The notes under the pieces: generated by a model | Database searches by the model: none | Told to the model about the DNA's origin: nothing | Seen by the model: the letters and a program-made list of their open reading frames with translations, nothing else | Part shown: positions 29,134-36,535 of the stretch, piece by piece | Layout: each line of letters begins with the position of its first letter | How positions within the stretch are numbered: the first letter of the stretch is position 1 | IMG/VR virus record: IMGVR_UViG_3300025759_000261 | Location: 1-37,025 of that record | Direction: 5' to 3' (one strand) | DNA: 37,025 bases | From: a virus | Translations under genes and position numbers: made by a program

Positions 29134-30303
29134 CTAATATATATGATAAGAACCTCGATGAGGATTATCTAATTGTGCTGTTATTGCATACCTCATTGCA
29201 TCAATACAATGGTTATAAGCATCAATTGGTTTGTTTAATGTTTCACCATCTTTTGTCTTTAACCAAATATAATTTTGTAGTTCTTTGATCATGTTAACCG
29301 ATCTAGTTGTTACATAGATCTCATTTTGGTTTATTAAGTTAATACCGTAAACAATACTATCACGACCTTTCATACATGGTAAAACAGTATGTCCATAGCT
29401 ATTTAATTCAGCAATTGATTTTGGCTCTGCACTATCCGCATATATTATATTGTCTACATCGTAACTCTTTAAAAGGTTGCTTATATCTGTGTTTAGCATT
29501 CCTTTCTTGTATAATACCTCGTCAAATATAAAAGCATTATTGTATTTGTACATAGCTACTAAAGTAGTAGGATCATTGCTATATCCCCAGTCCATACCGT
29601 AACATAATAACCTTGCTTCGTTAGGTAGATCTATTTGTTTCCAATCTGGTATGCAAGCACCTTCTAAACTACCTATTTCACCAAGACCATAAACTGTCCA
29701 CCAGTTCTTCCAATAAGTAGATTTATTTGCTTTGATCTTAGCTTTTTCTATATCCTTAATAATAGTATCAGGCAATGCCTCATTGTCTTTATAAGTTAAT
29801 TTGATAAAGTCAGTATCTTCATTGTTTTGTAATTCAGTATGTGCCCAGAATGATGAGGTAGGATTAAAGTCAATCCATATAGTTTCATTAGTTCTTATTG
29901 CTAATTGGTTATAAGCGTCAAAAGGAATATTGTTTGCTTCATTAACGTATAAGATATTTCTTCTTGCTCCTCTTAACTTGTCAGCTGATTCAATAGAAAA
30001 GAACTCTATATAGCTACCGTTTGTAAACGTGTACTTTAATAAGCTTTTATTAAACATACCATCTATATACCTTCCTGTGCTAATCATGATCTTTAAGAAG
30101 TCTTTTAAAGCACCTCTACGCAAATGTGGTATTGACTCACTAACTATAGATATTTCTTTGTTTGGATTCTTTATAGCATGATCTATAAGCAAAGGAATAA
30201 TGCCGAATGTTTTACCCGCTGAGGTTCCACCTTGTACAATTCTATTACGTTTGTTTAATTTACTTAGTTTCTTTATTGCTGTTGTTACAATAAAATCATT
30301 CAT
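29134..30303 (-). CDS. Terminase large subunit
   Basis: A 389-residue DNA packaging motor and nuclease. Walker A GGTSAGKT is at 25-32, and Walker B ILYVNEAN at 117-124 with the catalytic glutamate. The RNase H-like nuclease domain supplies a complete acidic triad: Asp238 in YGMDWGYSNDP, Asp290 in IIYADSAEP and Asp368 in HCIDAMRYAI. These match PBSX/phage-type large terminases (Terminase_3 and 6 groups), somewhat short but complete. It would package concatemeric DNA through the portal. It overlaps the small subunit gene by 8 bases. Circular permutation of the assembly suggests headful packaging, which is inference. Confidence 0.92.
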   Translation of the reverse strand: MNDFIVTTAIKKLSKLNKRNRIVQGGTSAGKTFGIIPLLIDHAIKNPNKEISIVSESIPHLRRGALKDFLKIMISTGRYIDGMFNKSLLKYTFTNGSYIEFFSIESADKLRGARRNILYVNEANNIPFDAYNQLAIRTNETIWIDFNPTSSFWAHTELQNNEDTDFIKLTYKDNEALPDTIIKDIEKAKIKANKSTYWKNWWTVYGLGEIGSLEGACIPDWKQIDLPNEARLLCYGMDWGYSNDPTTLVAMYKYNNAFIFDEVLYKKGMLNTDISNLLKSYDVDNIIYADSAEPKSIAELNSYGHTVLPCMKGRDSIVYGINLINQNEIYVTTRSVNMIKELQNYIWLKTKDGETLNKPIDAYNHCIDAMRYAITAQLDNPHRGSYHIY

Positions 30304-30532
30304 CTAAATTAAATAATGGCTGCTCTGATGCAAGATTAATATCTTTTGTTTCTCTAGGTTTACCTGCAAAGTAATGATAGAACAATTGTACATATTTAAA
30401 ATCACCTGATTCTATTCCTTCTTCTAAGGCTTTAAATGCTTTATTTTCTAAAGGACCTAACTTCTCAATTAGCTGTACTTCGTCTGCTTTTGATTTACGT
30501 CCTGATCCTTCTCGTTTACCTCCTCGACTCAT
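30296..30532 (-). CDS. Terminase small subunit
   Basis: A 78-residue protein starting MSRGGKREGSGRKSKADEVQ, a basic Gly/Arg segment that is typical of phage small terminases, followed by helices (LGPLENKAFKALEEGIESGD; FKYVQLFYHYFAGKPRETKD) ending in the 'yfaGKPrEt' pattern common at the C-terminus of small terminase subunits. It recognises phage DNA and regulates the large subunit. It is immediately upstream of and overlaps the large subunit gene. Confidence 0.8.
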   Translation of the reverse strand: MSRGGKREGSGRKSKADEVQLIEKLGPLENKAFKALEEGIESGDFKYVQLFYHYFAGKPRETKDINLASEQPLFNLDE

Positions 30533-30608
30533 AGTATCTATAGATTAAATATGTTACTATTGTGATAGTAATACAAATTGGACATGGGTGAATTGCTGCT
30601 ATATTCAT
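30516..30608 (-). CDS. Possible small membrane peptide (30 residues)
   Basis: The ORF starts at ATG 30608 (MNIAAIHPCPICITITIVTY) and ends within the small terminase start, overlapping by 17 bases. It has a CPIC pair and one hydrophobic stretch (ICITITIVTYLIY), consistent with a membrane peptide. The remaining gap to 30653 holds nothing else. The only support is position and an open frame, so it is weak. Confidence 0.4.
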   Translation of the reverse strand: MNIAAIHPCPICITITIVTYLIYRYYESRR

Positions 30609-30652
30609 TTTGAAAAAACTTGATTAATCAAACATTTTTTATATAACAACAT

Positions 30653-31102
30653 TTATTTCTTTTTGTTAAGTATATCAACTATTGCTGATAACCTTGTTTG
30701 AACATTTGCTATTTCTTTTTCAGGTATCTTTTGAATTAAGTTATAAATACCTTTGTATTGATCATCTATAATATATTTGCTTAGCTCATTATATTTATGA
30801 GTTAGTATTTGGTATTTTTCTCTTAACGGTAGCATTTGCTCTTTAGTTAAATCTATATATATTTCGTACATAGGATCGTTGTATTCTTTTATAATCTTAA
30901 ATACGTTGTTTATACCGTGTAAAACAGAAGCGTGATTTCTATTTACTGTTGATGCTATTTCATGTAGTTTCATTTTAGTTAACTCTCTACATAGTTTATA
31001 GTAAACAGCTCTAGCATAAACATGTCTTCTGTCTCTAGTGTTGTTAGTGATGTCAATGTTCACTCTTTCATTTATTATTTCTCTAATCTTCTCGCTTGTC
31101 AT
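30653..31102 (-). CDS. DnaA-like helix-turn-helix DNA-binding protein
   Basis: A 149-residue protein. Residues about 24-70 match the DNA-binding domain IV of the initiator DnaA: RDRRHVYARAVYYKLCREL, then LHEIASTVNRNHASVLHGI with the signature 'NRNHASVLHG' that reads DnaA boxes. There is no ATPase domain. The C-terminal half (75-149) is helical. A truncated DnaA-type protein in phages may act as a replication regulator or transcription factor. I did not find DnaA boxes with confidence. Located just upstream of the terminase genes. Confidence 0.75.
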   Translation of the reverse strand: MTSEKIREIINERVNIDITNNTRDRRHVYARAVYYKLCRELTKMKLHEIASTVNRNHASVLHGINNVFKIIKEYNDPMYEIYIDLTKEQMLPLREKYQILTHKYNELSKYIIDDQYKGIYNLIQKIPEKEIANVQTRLSAIVDILNKKK

Positions 31103-31382
31103 AATTAAAAATTAAATTATCAGTTTGTTCGTCTAAACATAGACTGGTTATTATTTCACAAATTGCAAAAAAGGTAATGTGATCAATAGCTTTGTGTATT
31201 CCAGCGCATTCAAGATACATTTCTTTATCCTCATACTCTTTTAACATAAATTGCATATCCTCTAACGATTCACCTTTTTCAACTTCATAAATCACAAGTA
31301 AATAATATTCATCTATTATTTTACTATTATATTTCGATCTCTTGTTGCTGGAGGTCTCTCGCTTTAATGTAACATGTATCAT
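31083..31382 (-). CDS. Hypothetical protein (up to 99 residues)
   Basis: The frame from ATG 31382 overlaps the nuclease-like gene by 56 bases, which is unusual, so the true start may lie further in. The core (about 23-90) is helical with YYLLVIYEVEKGESLEDMQF and MYLECAGIHKAIDHITFFAI. The 'YLxCAGIxxAID' pattern appears conserved, but no family comes to mind. The stop overlaps the DnaA-like gene by 20 bases. Confidence 0.6.
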   Translation of the reverse strand: MIHVTLKRETSSNKRSKYNSKIIDEYYLLVIYEVEKGESLEDMQFMLKEYEDKEMYLECAGIHKAIDHITFFAICEIITSLCLDEQTDNLIFNYDKRED

Positions 31383-31743
31383 TTATAAAAGATTTTTTTA
31401 TATTATCTAAAATGTCCTCCCTGTCTTGTAATGGTTCTATATAAGCGTGTTCTCCTTTTAATTGTATAAAGACATAATAATATGAATTTAAATGATCATC
31501 TATTTTATCCATCGGACAATTAAACGTATAACTCTTTTTGCTAGTTGTTTTTACTTGGTATGTATAACCTTTCTCGTCTGAAAAATCTATTTGCTGATAT
31601 TCTCTATCTGCTTTCTGTTTAAACAATTGTTCGTCGTTAAATGTATTGTTAAACCAAATTTTAAATATTCTTTCACCTATATACCCAACTGATTGTTGAT
31701 CTAAGTTATCTGGTATTCTTATTTTTGCTATATATCTTCTCAT
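31327..31743 (-). CDS. PD-(D/E)XK nuclease-like protein
   Basis: A 138-residue protein with a restriction-endonuclease-like core: VGYIGERIFKIWF (Glu24), IDFSDEKGYTYQVKTTS with Asp53 and Gln63-x-Lys65. The order of Glu, Asp and (E/Q)xK across helix and strands matches PD-(D/E)XK nucleases, here with Gln in place of the second acid. A DNA repair, host DNA degradation or modification-linked nuclease is possible. It follows the MazG gene with an ATGA-type overlap at 31740-31743. Function beyond the fold is unknown. Confidence 0.6.
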   Translation of the reverse strand: MRRYIAKIRIPDNLDQQSVGYIGERIFKIWFNNTFNDEQLFKQKADREYQQIDFSDEKGYTYQVKTTSKKSYTFNCPMDKIDDHLNSYYYVFIQLKGEHAYIEPLQDREDILDNIKKSFINDTCYIKARDLQQQEIEI

Positions 31744-32069
31744 TCTGTTCCTGCAATTATGTGATCTGTGTCTCTAGTTTGTTTTACAAAAGTTCCATTT
31801 ATCATAGATCCTTTTCTGTTTTTTATCTCTAAGTAAGCGGTCACAATACAATCCTCAATACTTAATCCTTTCATGTGTGCTAAATTTGTTAGAACAACAA
31901 CAATATCACCTATTGCATCTATTATTTCTTCTCTATCATCTTCTAATAATGCCTTTGCTAATTCTCCAGCTTCTTCTTGAAACTTTACATATTGTGTGTT
32001 AGCATCTCCTTTTTTATACAAACCTCTTTCTGAAGCCCATATTCTAATTAATTCAAATGTTTTTTCCAT
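31740..32069 (-). CDS. MazG-like nucleotide pyrophosphohydrolase
   Basis: The start at 32069 (MEKTFELIRIWASERGLYKK, 109 residues) is chosen because the next upstream ATG lies deep in the thymidylate synthase-like gene. The helix-loop-helix metal site is clear: EEAGE at 32-36 and EIIDAIGD at 48-55, the ExxE..ExxD pattern of all-alpha NTP pyrophosphatases. Such enzymes hydrolyse dNTPs to dNMP and pyrophosphate. Beside a nucleotide-modifying enzyme it may remove unmodified dTTP or dUTP so that altered nucleotides are used, or act on (p)ppGpp; both are inference. Confidence 0.85.
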   Translation of the reverse strand: MEKTFELIRIWASERGLYKKGDANTQYVKFQEEAGELAKALLEDDREEIIDAIGDIVVVLTNLAHMKGLSIEDCIVTAYLEIKNRKGSMINGTFVKQTRDTDHIIAGTE

Positions 32070-32694
32070 AATGTCTTGGGTATAAATGTAAGTTTTGCGC
32101 GAAATGTGTATATTCTCCTTGAATTGCATTTAAATCTTCGCACATTGATTCATGCAATTTCATAAAACAATAGGCATCATTACAAAAACCAAACCATAAA
32201 TCGTTGCTTCTCATAATAACCGACATGTGTAAAACCTTGGGATCAGTCTTAAAATAAAACTGTATTGCTAGAGTACAAGGTGTATCTTTCTCGTAGTCCT
32301 CCCATTCTTTACCGTCATATATTGTAATAACAGCACGTCTCGAAAACCTATTATATTTTAATTCTTCTACTACATAACGATATTGATCATTCCTCCACCA
32401 TTGCCATCCATAATTCGAATTAACATTACCATTATCATCCATGTGATTATACCAGATTTTGGCACACTTAGCTATCTCTTCAGCATTTCTATTTCCTGAA
32501 ACATACCAAATCCATTCCTTTTCCGCATAGCTTGTTTTAAAGTTTCTCCAAGGTGTTTTGACCACGAGATCTTTAGTGTCTTTAATTGTAAAACAAGTAT
32601 TATAAATTGCTTTGGTTTTATTTGGACCTTCCTCTACTTTATCAATCTTATTATACAAAGATTCAAAAGCTTCAGTCACGTTATTGTAAATCAT
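32053..32694 (-). CDS. Thymidylate synthase homologue, likely dUMP hydroxymethylase
   Basis: A 213-residue protein with the thymidylate synthase core: catalytic Cys140 in DTPCTLAIQF, the phosphate-binding RSND at 162-165, and Asn172 in FGFCNDAY at the position that selects uracil over cytosine. The protein ends shortly after the NLHLY motif (201-205), so it lacks roughly the last 60 residues of normal synthases, including the C-terminal segment that closes the active site for the reduction step. That loss suggests hydroxymethylation of dUMP to hydroxymethyl-dUMP instead of methylation, as in phages with modified thymidines; this is inference. Overlaps the PLP gene by 4 bases. Confidence 0.8.
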   Translation of the reverse strand: MIYNNVTEAFESLYNKIDKVEEGPNKTKAIYNTCFTIKDTKDLVVKTPWRNFKTSYAEKEWIWYVSGNRNAEEIAKCAKIWYNHMDDNGNVNSNYGWQWWRNDQYRYVVEELKYNRFSRRAVITIYDGKEWEDYEKDTPCTLAIQFYFKTDPKVLHMSVIMRSNDLWFGFCNDAYCFMKLHESMCEDLNAIQGEYTHFAQNLHLYPRHYGKNI

Positions 32695-33584
32695 ATTTTA
32701 AAATCTTTTAAGTCATTCCAATCCCTATATGATTTGATTTGACTTTTATTTATTGATGGCTTCTTAGCGTTACCGGCTACACTAAAAAACCAATCACCTT
32801 CATTTCCATATTTGCACATGTAGTGCCAGCCTTTCGAGTCATAACTATCCTCGCAATCAAATTTATCCGGTATTAAATCAGACAGACTGTTAAAGGGCTT
32901 ATGATAACTGTAAAACTCGGCGCGCCCTAATTCGCCTTGTTGTATATTTCTAGCAACTGCAACTGCTTTAAACTGTGTATCTGGCAATGCAATTTGTAAT
33001 GATCTTTGTAATACACCTGTACTAATCACACTCCACATTGTTTTAGGTTTCTCTTTGTCTTTAAAATAATCGTATATTACTCTTACTCCTCCTGCAATAA
33101 CCAACGGGTGATTTAATCCTAATGGTATAAAGAAAGCATTTACTTTTTCAGCATATTCTTTAGCAATCTTATTAGCATTTGGCATAGCTGCTATTCTAGC
33201 AAACTTAGCTTCAGCTCCTAATTCAATACATAAAGCTTGATGATCACTTACTTCTTTAGAAGCTGGCATAACTAAAGTAAGTTTCATGTCATACTTTTTA
33301 CACAACCAAGCTAATGAGATACCTGCAAAACCTCTTCTAGGTTGAACATAAACCACGTGATTTACTTTTATATCCTTTAAGTGTTGCATGAAAAACTCAC
33401 CTGATCTTGCTTTATAACCAACTTCACATGATTCAGATTCATCAATAACATTAAACCCGTTTACATCTTTAACTACAAAAGGATCAAAAGATGATTTAAA
33501 ATCTTCAGTCAACATCAAGTATTGATCAAGACCAAATAAGTTTAGATCTTTATTCTCTATATATTTTTGTTTATTTAAAAACAC
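32691..33584 (-). CDS. PLP-dependent enzyme of fold type II (cysteine synthase-like)
   Basis: A 297-residue protein related to the cysteine synthase/threonine synthase fold. Lys58 in VGYKARSGEFFMQHL is the likely Schiff-base lysine. The usual SGNxG phosphate loop is altered to PRRGFAGIS (82-90) but is followed by the expected ALAWLCKKYDMKLTLVMPA-type helix and strand. ISTGVLQRSLQIALPDTQF (about 188-206) takes the place of the glycine-rich PLP loop. PLP enzymes occur in phage thymidine hypermodification pathways, where one trims an amino acid attached to the base. Position between the transferase and thymidylate synthase genes supports this. Sulfur or amino acid metabolism is the alternative. 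Confidence 0.75.
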   Translation of the reverse strand: MFLNKQKYIENKDLNLFGLDQYLMLTEDFKSSFDPFVVKDVNGFNVIDESESCEVGYKARSGEFFMQHLKDIKVNHVVYVQPRRGFAGISLAWLCKKYDMKLTLVMPASKEVSDHQALCIELGAEAKFARIAAMPNANKIAKEYAEKVNAFFIPLGLNHPLVIAGGVRVIYDYFKDKEKPKTMWSVISTGVLQRSLQIALPDTQFKAVAVARNIQQGELGRAEFYSYHKPFNSLSDLIPDKFDCEDSYDSKGWHYMCKYGNEGDWFFSVAGNAKKPSINKSQIKSYRDWNDLKDFKI

Positions 33585-34482
33585 TGTTATAATATTTTAT
33601 CCCGTTATTATATTCTATATGATGCTTACTCTGAAAATTATTCTTATATCTTATAAAATCACAAGCCACATCTTCCATATCGTATTTAAAACTGTGATTG
33701 CCTGTTAAAGCACAAAGTCTCTCAAGACATTCATTAGTTACTTTTAAATTACTTCCAATCCCTTTTTCGTTTGGAAATATTTCTTTTAAGCATTTTTTAG
33801 CGTTAGATCCTACGTAAACATTACTATGTCTTGTTATTATTTTAGGAAAGTACTCGGCTAGATCCATTGCGAAAGCACATAAAACAAAGTTCTGTCTTTT
33901 ATATCCTCTTCGTAATAACCACTCGTTACCTAGATCTACAACCTCATATATTTCTAATCCCCACATGTTATCTAATATGTAGTTAACTAATTTATAACTA
34001 TCTTCCAAAATAAAATTCCTTAAACCTTTAGAAATCATAGGCAGTAAATAACCTTTGTTATCACTAAACTTTTTTTCAGGTAGATCCTCCATCCATTCAT
34101 TAAATGTTAGCCTTTCGTTTAGTAAACTATCGACTATCCAAAAATTACCGAAACCATGAGTGCCGTAAGGATGATTAGTCTTTGGAAAATAATTAATCCC
34201 ACTACCACATAACCTAAACAAGTAACATAGCAACATGAAATCAAAATCATTAACATCTGCATATTTAAAATATTCGCCATTGCCTTTAGGATCTGCTTCT
34301 TTTAATCTAATAGCTTCTAACAAACTACTAAACGCTGCGTATCTTCTATTAACAACATCGTAGATTGGAACATGCCAAATTAAATCATCATCAATATCTT
34401 TTTTAGTCCACTCGTAACCTTGATAAAGTCTTTCTTGATTTAACTTTGCTTTTTTATAATAAAGTTGGAACTCTTGTATCAT
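33571..34482 (-). CDS. Putative amino acid:DNA transferase (aGPT-PPlase-like), full-length
   Basis: A 303-residue, mostly helical protein. Motifs are LLCYLFRLCGSGINY (84-98), GTHGFGNFWIVDSLL (107-121), and RGYKRQNFVLCAFAMDLAEY (192-211) followed by HSNVYVGSNAKK (219-230). I read this as a relative of the alpha-glutamyl/putrescinyl thymine pyrophosphorylases, which replace the phosphate on activated 5-hydroxymethyl-dU in DNA with an amino acid. Family call is from recall and context; it needs a profile search. The gene overlaps the PLP gene (14 bases) and the SGNH-like gene (29 bases). No P-loop hydroxymethyl-dU kinase, the expected partner, was found in the window. Confidence 0.6.
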   Translation of the reverse strand: MIQEFQLYYKKAKLNQERLYQGYEWTKKDIDDDLIWHVPIYDVVNRRYAAFSSLLEAIRLKEADPKGNGEYFKYADVNDFDFMLLCYLFRLCGSGINYFPKTNHPYGTHGFGNFWIVDSLLNERLTFNEWMEDLPEKKFSDNKGYLLPMISKGLRNFILEDSYKLVNYILDNMWGLEIYEVVDLGNEWLLRRGYKRQNFVLCAFAMDLAEYFPKIITRHSNVYVGSNAKKCLKEIFPNEKGIGSNLKVTNECLERLCALTGNHSFKYDMEDVACDFIRYKNNFQSKHHIEYNNGIKYYNSVFK

Positions 34483-35404
34483 TTATAAATGTTTTTTTAT
34501 GTAAATAACTACTAGGTCTAACATGAACTGATTGCCTAGCTTCCATGTGATTAAAGTCTAATGGATACGTTAACCAAGCTTTCTGTACTTTATAAGGATA
34601 TTTTGCAGTGCCAGCAGTGTTGATTAAACCATTAAATAAGTTAACTAAGTTTTGTCTTGCTTCTTTACTACCGAAATAAGATTCACCTTTATATTTTCCT
34701 GATCCAGGTATTTTTCTAGATTCATCCTCTATCGGTAACAACTCTTGAATTGTTACATTAATTTCAGGAGTTATTTCTTCTATAAACATACATAGCTTAG
34801 CAAACAATTCATATACTGCTAACTCAGGATTTGGCTGTCGCATTAAATGAAATCTAATATCAATATTACCAAAATATAAAATTAAATCAGTAGTTTTATC
34901 TTTGTCAAAATACTTGTACGGGTCTTTTAAAAAACCATGTAATGTTTTACCATCTAATCTTTTAATACCCCATCCTTTTTTATAAATAGATAAAGAATGT
35001 GAATCCCCTAATATTAATTTGTTACTGGTAGTTGTTTCACATATAACTTTCTTATTAGGAATAGTTGTTATCTCTTTTCTTTTTAGTAAAGTTTTAAAAT
35101 CAATAGGTTCATTAAATGTATAAATATCTCCTTTGTATTTACTTAACTCATGTAAATAATCTAATGTTAACTGTTGAACTCCGCCGAAGAAGTTCCAAAC
35201 ATTTTCCTTGTAATTAATACCGTTATTAATCACCACTGTTTTATACATATGTATTTGTTTAGGGTCGTTTACAAACTCAACATCGTAATCAACCCTCGCA
35301 TTAATAATACTAGCCAAACAATAAGTCCAACCAGCATTATGTGAATTCAATTTAGTAGTAACCTTACCCATTAAATTGATCATGCAAATATTATCCTTGC
35401 TCAT
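34454..35404 (-). CDS. SGNH/GDSL hydrolase-like protein, variant B
   Basis: A 316-residue counterpart of the 396-1346 protein, same length and start. Catalytic positions Ser135 (LGDSHS), Gly179/Asn180 (YFGNID) and Asp283-x-x-His286 (DFNH) are unchanged, as is the IPGSGKYKGES segment. The 23 differing residues fall mostly in loops (about 100-130, 165-172, 216-224 and 266-276). This pattern shows selection for activity in both strains. Neighbours and overlaps are the same as in variant A. Confidence 0.75.
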   Translation of the reverse strand: MSKDNICMINLMGKVTTKLNSHNAGWTYCLASIINARVDYDVEFVNDPKQIHMYKTVVINNGINYKENVWNFFGGVQQLTLDYLHELSKYKGDIYTFNEPIDFKTLLKRKEITTIPNKKVICETTTSNKLILGDSHSLSIYKKGWGIKRLDGKTLHGFLKDPYKYFDKDKTTDLILYFGNIDIRFHLMRQPNPELAVYELFAKLCMFIEEITPEINVTIQELLPIEDESRKIPGSGKYKGESYFGSKEARQNLVNLFNGLINTAGTAKYPYKVQKAWLTYPLDFNHMEARQSVHVRPSSYLHKKTFINDTRVPTLL

Positions 35405-35660
35405 CGTGTAAATTATTAAGTGCTCCTAGATATGCAACTGCATCTAGTAAATTATCTTCTTTGTGATTATATGATTCTCTTGACAGCTTTAAAGCTACCA
35501 TACACATATACATGTCTTCAGCAGTTATCTCTTTACCGGTTGCGCCTGAAGCAATAAGTGCAGCTCTTCTCATACCTTCAGAAAATGGACCGTAATTCCT
35601 TTCTTTTTCCTCAGATCTTTTGTTTATTATACTATTTGCTTTTTCAAGTATATTACTCAT
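35391..35660 (-). CDS. DUF6378-like small protein, variant B
   Basis: An 89-residue counterpart of 1333-1602. The start at 35660 shares the ATGA with the exonuclease stop at 35657. Conserved are GPFSEGMRRAALIASGATGK, AEDMYMCMVALKLSRE and DNLLDAVAYLGALNN, with only a handful of substitutions. Function unknown; see variant A. Confidence 0.65.
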   Translation of the reverse strand: MSNILEKANSIINKRSEEKERNYGPFSEGMRRAALIASGATGKEITAEDMYMCMVALKLSRESYNHKEDNLLDAVAYLGALNNLHDEQG

Positions 35661-36337
35661 GTTTTTAGTTTTAATAAAGTATAACACATGATGAATTTTT
35701 CACGTGCTTTTGATTTATATATTTTTTTAAATAACTGAAATGTTTCTCTAATAAATTGATATTTTGTTTTACAATTCTTAAATATTTTATCAGCGTATTT
35801 TTGTCCATATCCGAAACAGAAATTAACATTGTCAGCGCTATCACCAGTAATCATTTGTGTATAAAAATTTCTCATTGCTTGTAACTCAGAGATATTCCAC
35901 ATTGTTTGATGTTTTTGATGATAGTTGTAAAACATACAGGGTAGTTGTTTATAGTCTTTATCTAATGCTACTATTATTACATTATCCCTTCCTATTTCTT
36001 TTTGTAATTTATTCCAATATATAGACACGAGATCATCTGTTTCCATTCCATAAGCTGTCTTACTTTCATAAGCTTCATTTACATGTTTATGTAATTTATC
36101 TAATAATAATGGTGGTTTATTAGTTCTATTAGCTTTATACTTAGAGTTGATTATCTTTCTAAAATTACCTCTTGCCGCATTAAACACTATTAATCTATCA
36201 ATGTTATATTCCTCATCTAATTTGTTAACTATACTCATTAACACTTCATCAAACTTAGCTTTCGCTTGTTCAAAATCATCTTCCACATTTACACAAGATG
36301 AGAAAACTAAACTATCAGCATCAAACAGTATTACCAT
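35657..36337 (-). CDS. 5'-3' exonuclease / flap endonuclease-like, variant B
   Basis: A 226-residue counterpart of 1599-2276 with all metal-ligand motifs preserved: FDADSL, KYKANRT, METDDLV, ALDKDYKQL and GDSADNV, then GYGQKYADKIF. Many substitutions separate it from variant A, especially in the region after the arch motif (about residues 60-95), where the two are barely alike. This gene diverges far more than its neighbours, which may reflect recombination with another phage. Confidence 0.88.
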   Translation of the reverse strand: MVILFDADSLVFSSCVNVEDDFEQAKAKFDEVLMSIVNKLDEEYNIDRLIVFNAARGNFRKIINSKYKANRTNKPPLLLDKLHKHVNEAYESKTAYGMETDDLVSIYWNKLQKEIGRDNVIIVALDKDYKQLPCMFYNYHQKHQTMWNISELQAMRNFYTQMITGDSADNVNFCFGYGQKYADKIFKNCKTKYQFIRETFQLFKKIYKSKAREKFIMCYTLLKLKT

Positions 36338-36479
36338 CTTCTTCCTTTTTTAACCCTAATTTTTTCTCTATAGTATCTATACGTTTTTGCATTGACTGTA
36401 TTAAGATATAATAAGTTGTCAATACCTTTTCCATTTTAGACATTCTTTGTTGATGTGTATACTTCTTAGGTTTTTTCAT
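36321..36479 (-). CDS. Conserved 52-residue protein upstream of the exonuclease, variant B
   Basis: Same length as the 2260-2418 protein, starting MKKPKKYTHQQRMSKMEKVL and ending in the same TV. Substitutions are conservative (for example Arg/Lys, Ile/Leu) or in the acidic tail. The 17-base overlap with the exonuclease start is kept. Two diverged copies with an intact frame make this a real gene. Function unknown. Confidence 0.8.
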   Translation of the reverse strand: MKKPKKYTHQQRMSKMEKVLTTYYILIQSMQKRIDTIEKKLGLKKEEDGNTV

Positions 36480-36535
36480 ATTGCAATATAATAAACATTT
36501 GTTAATTAAAAAAAAAATTAATATAATTTTAACAA
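36480..36535 (-). promoter_or_regulatory. Promoter-like region, variant B
   Basis: Between the phosphoesterase stop and the ATG at 36479 the minus strand has one TTGTTAAAAT, a T-rich spacer, then TTAACAAATGTTTATTATAT. It matches the 2419-2480 element in position, but the TTTG box is changed to TTTA. It directly follows the phosphoesterase here because the 301-residue gene is missing. Confidence 0.5.
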
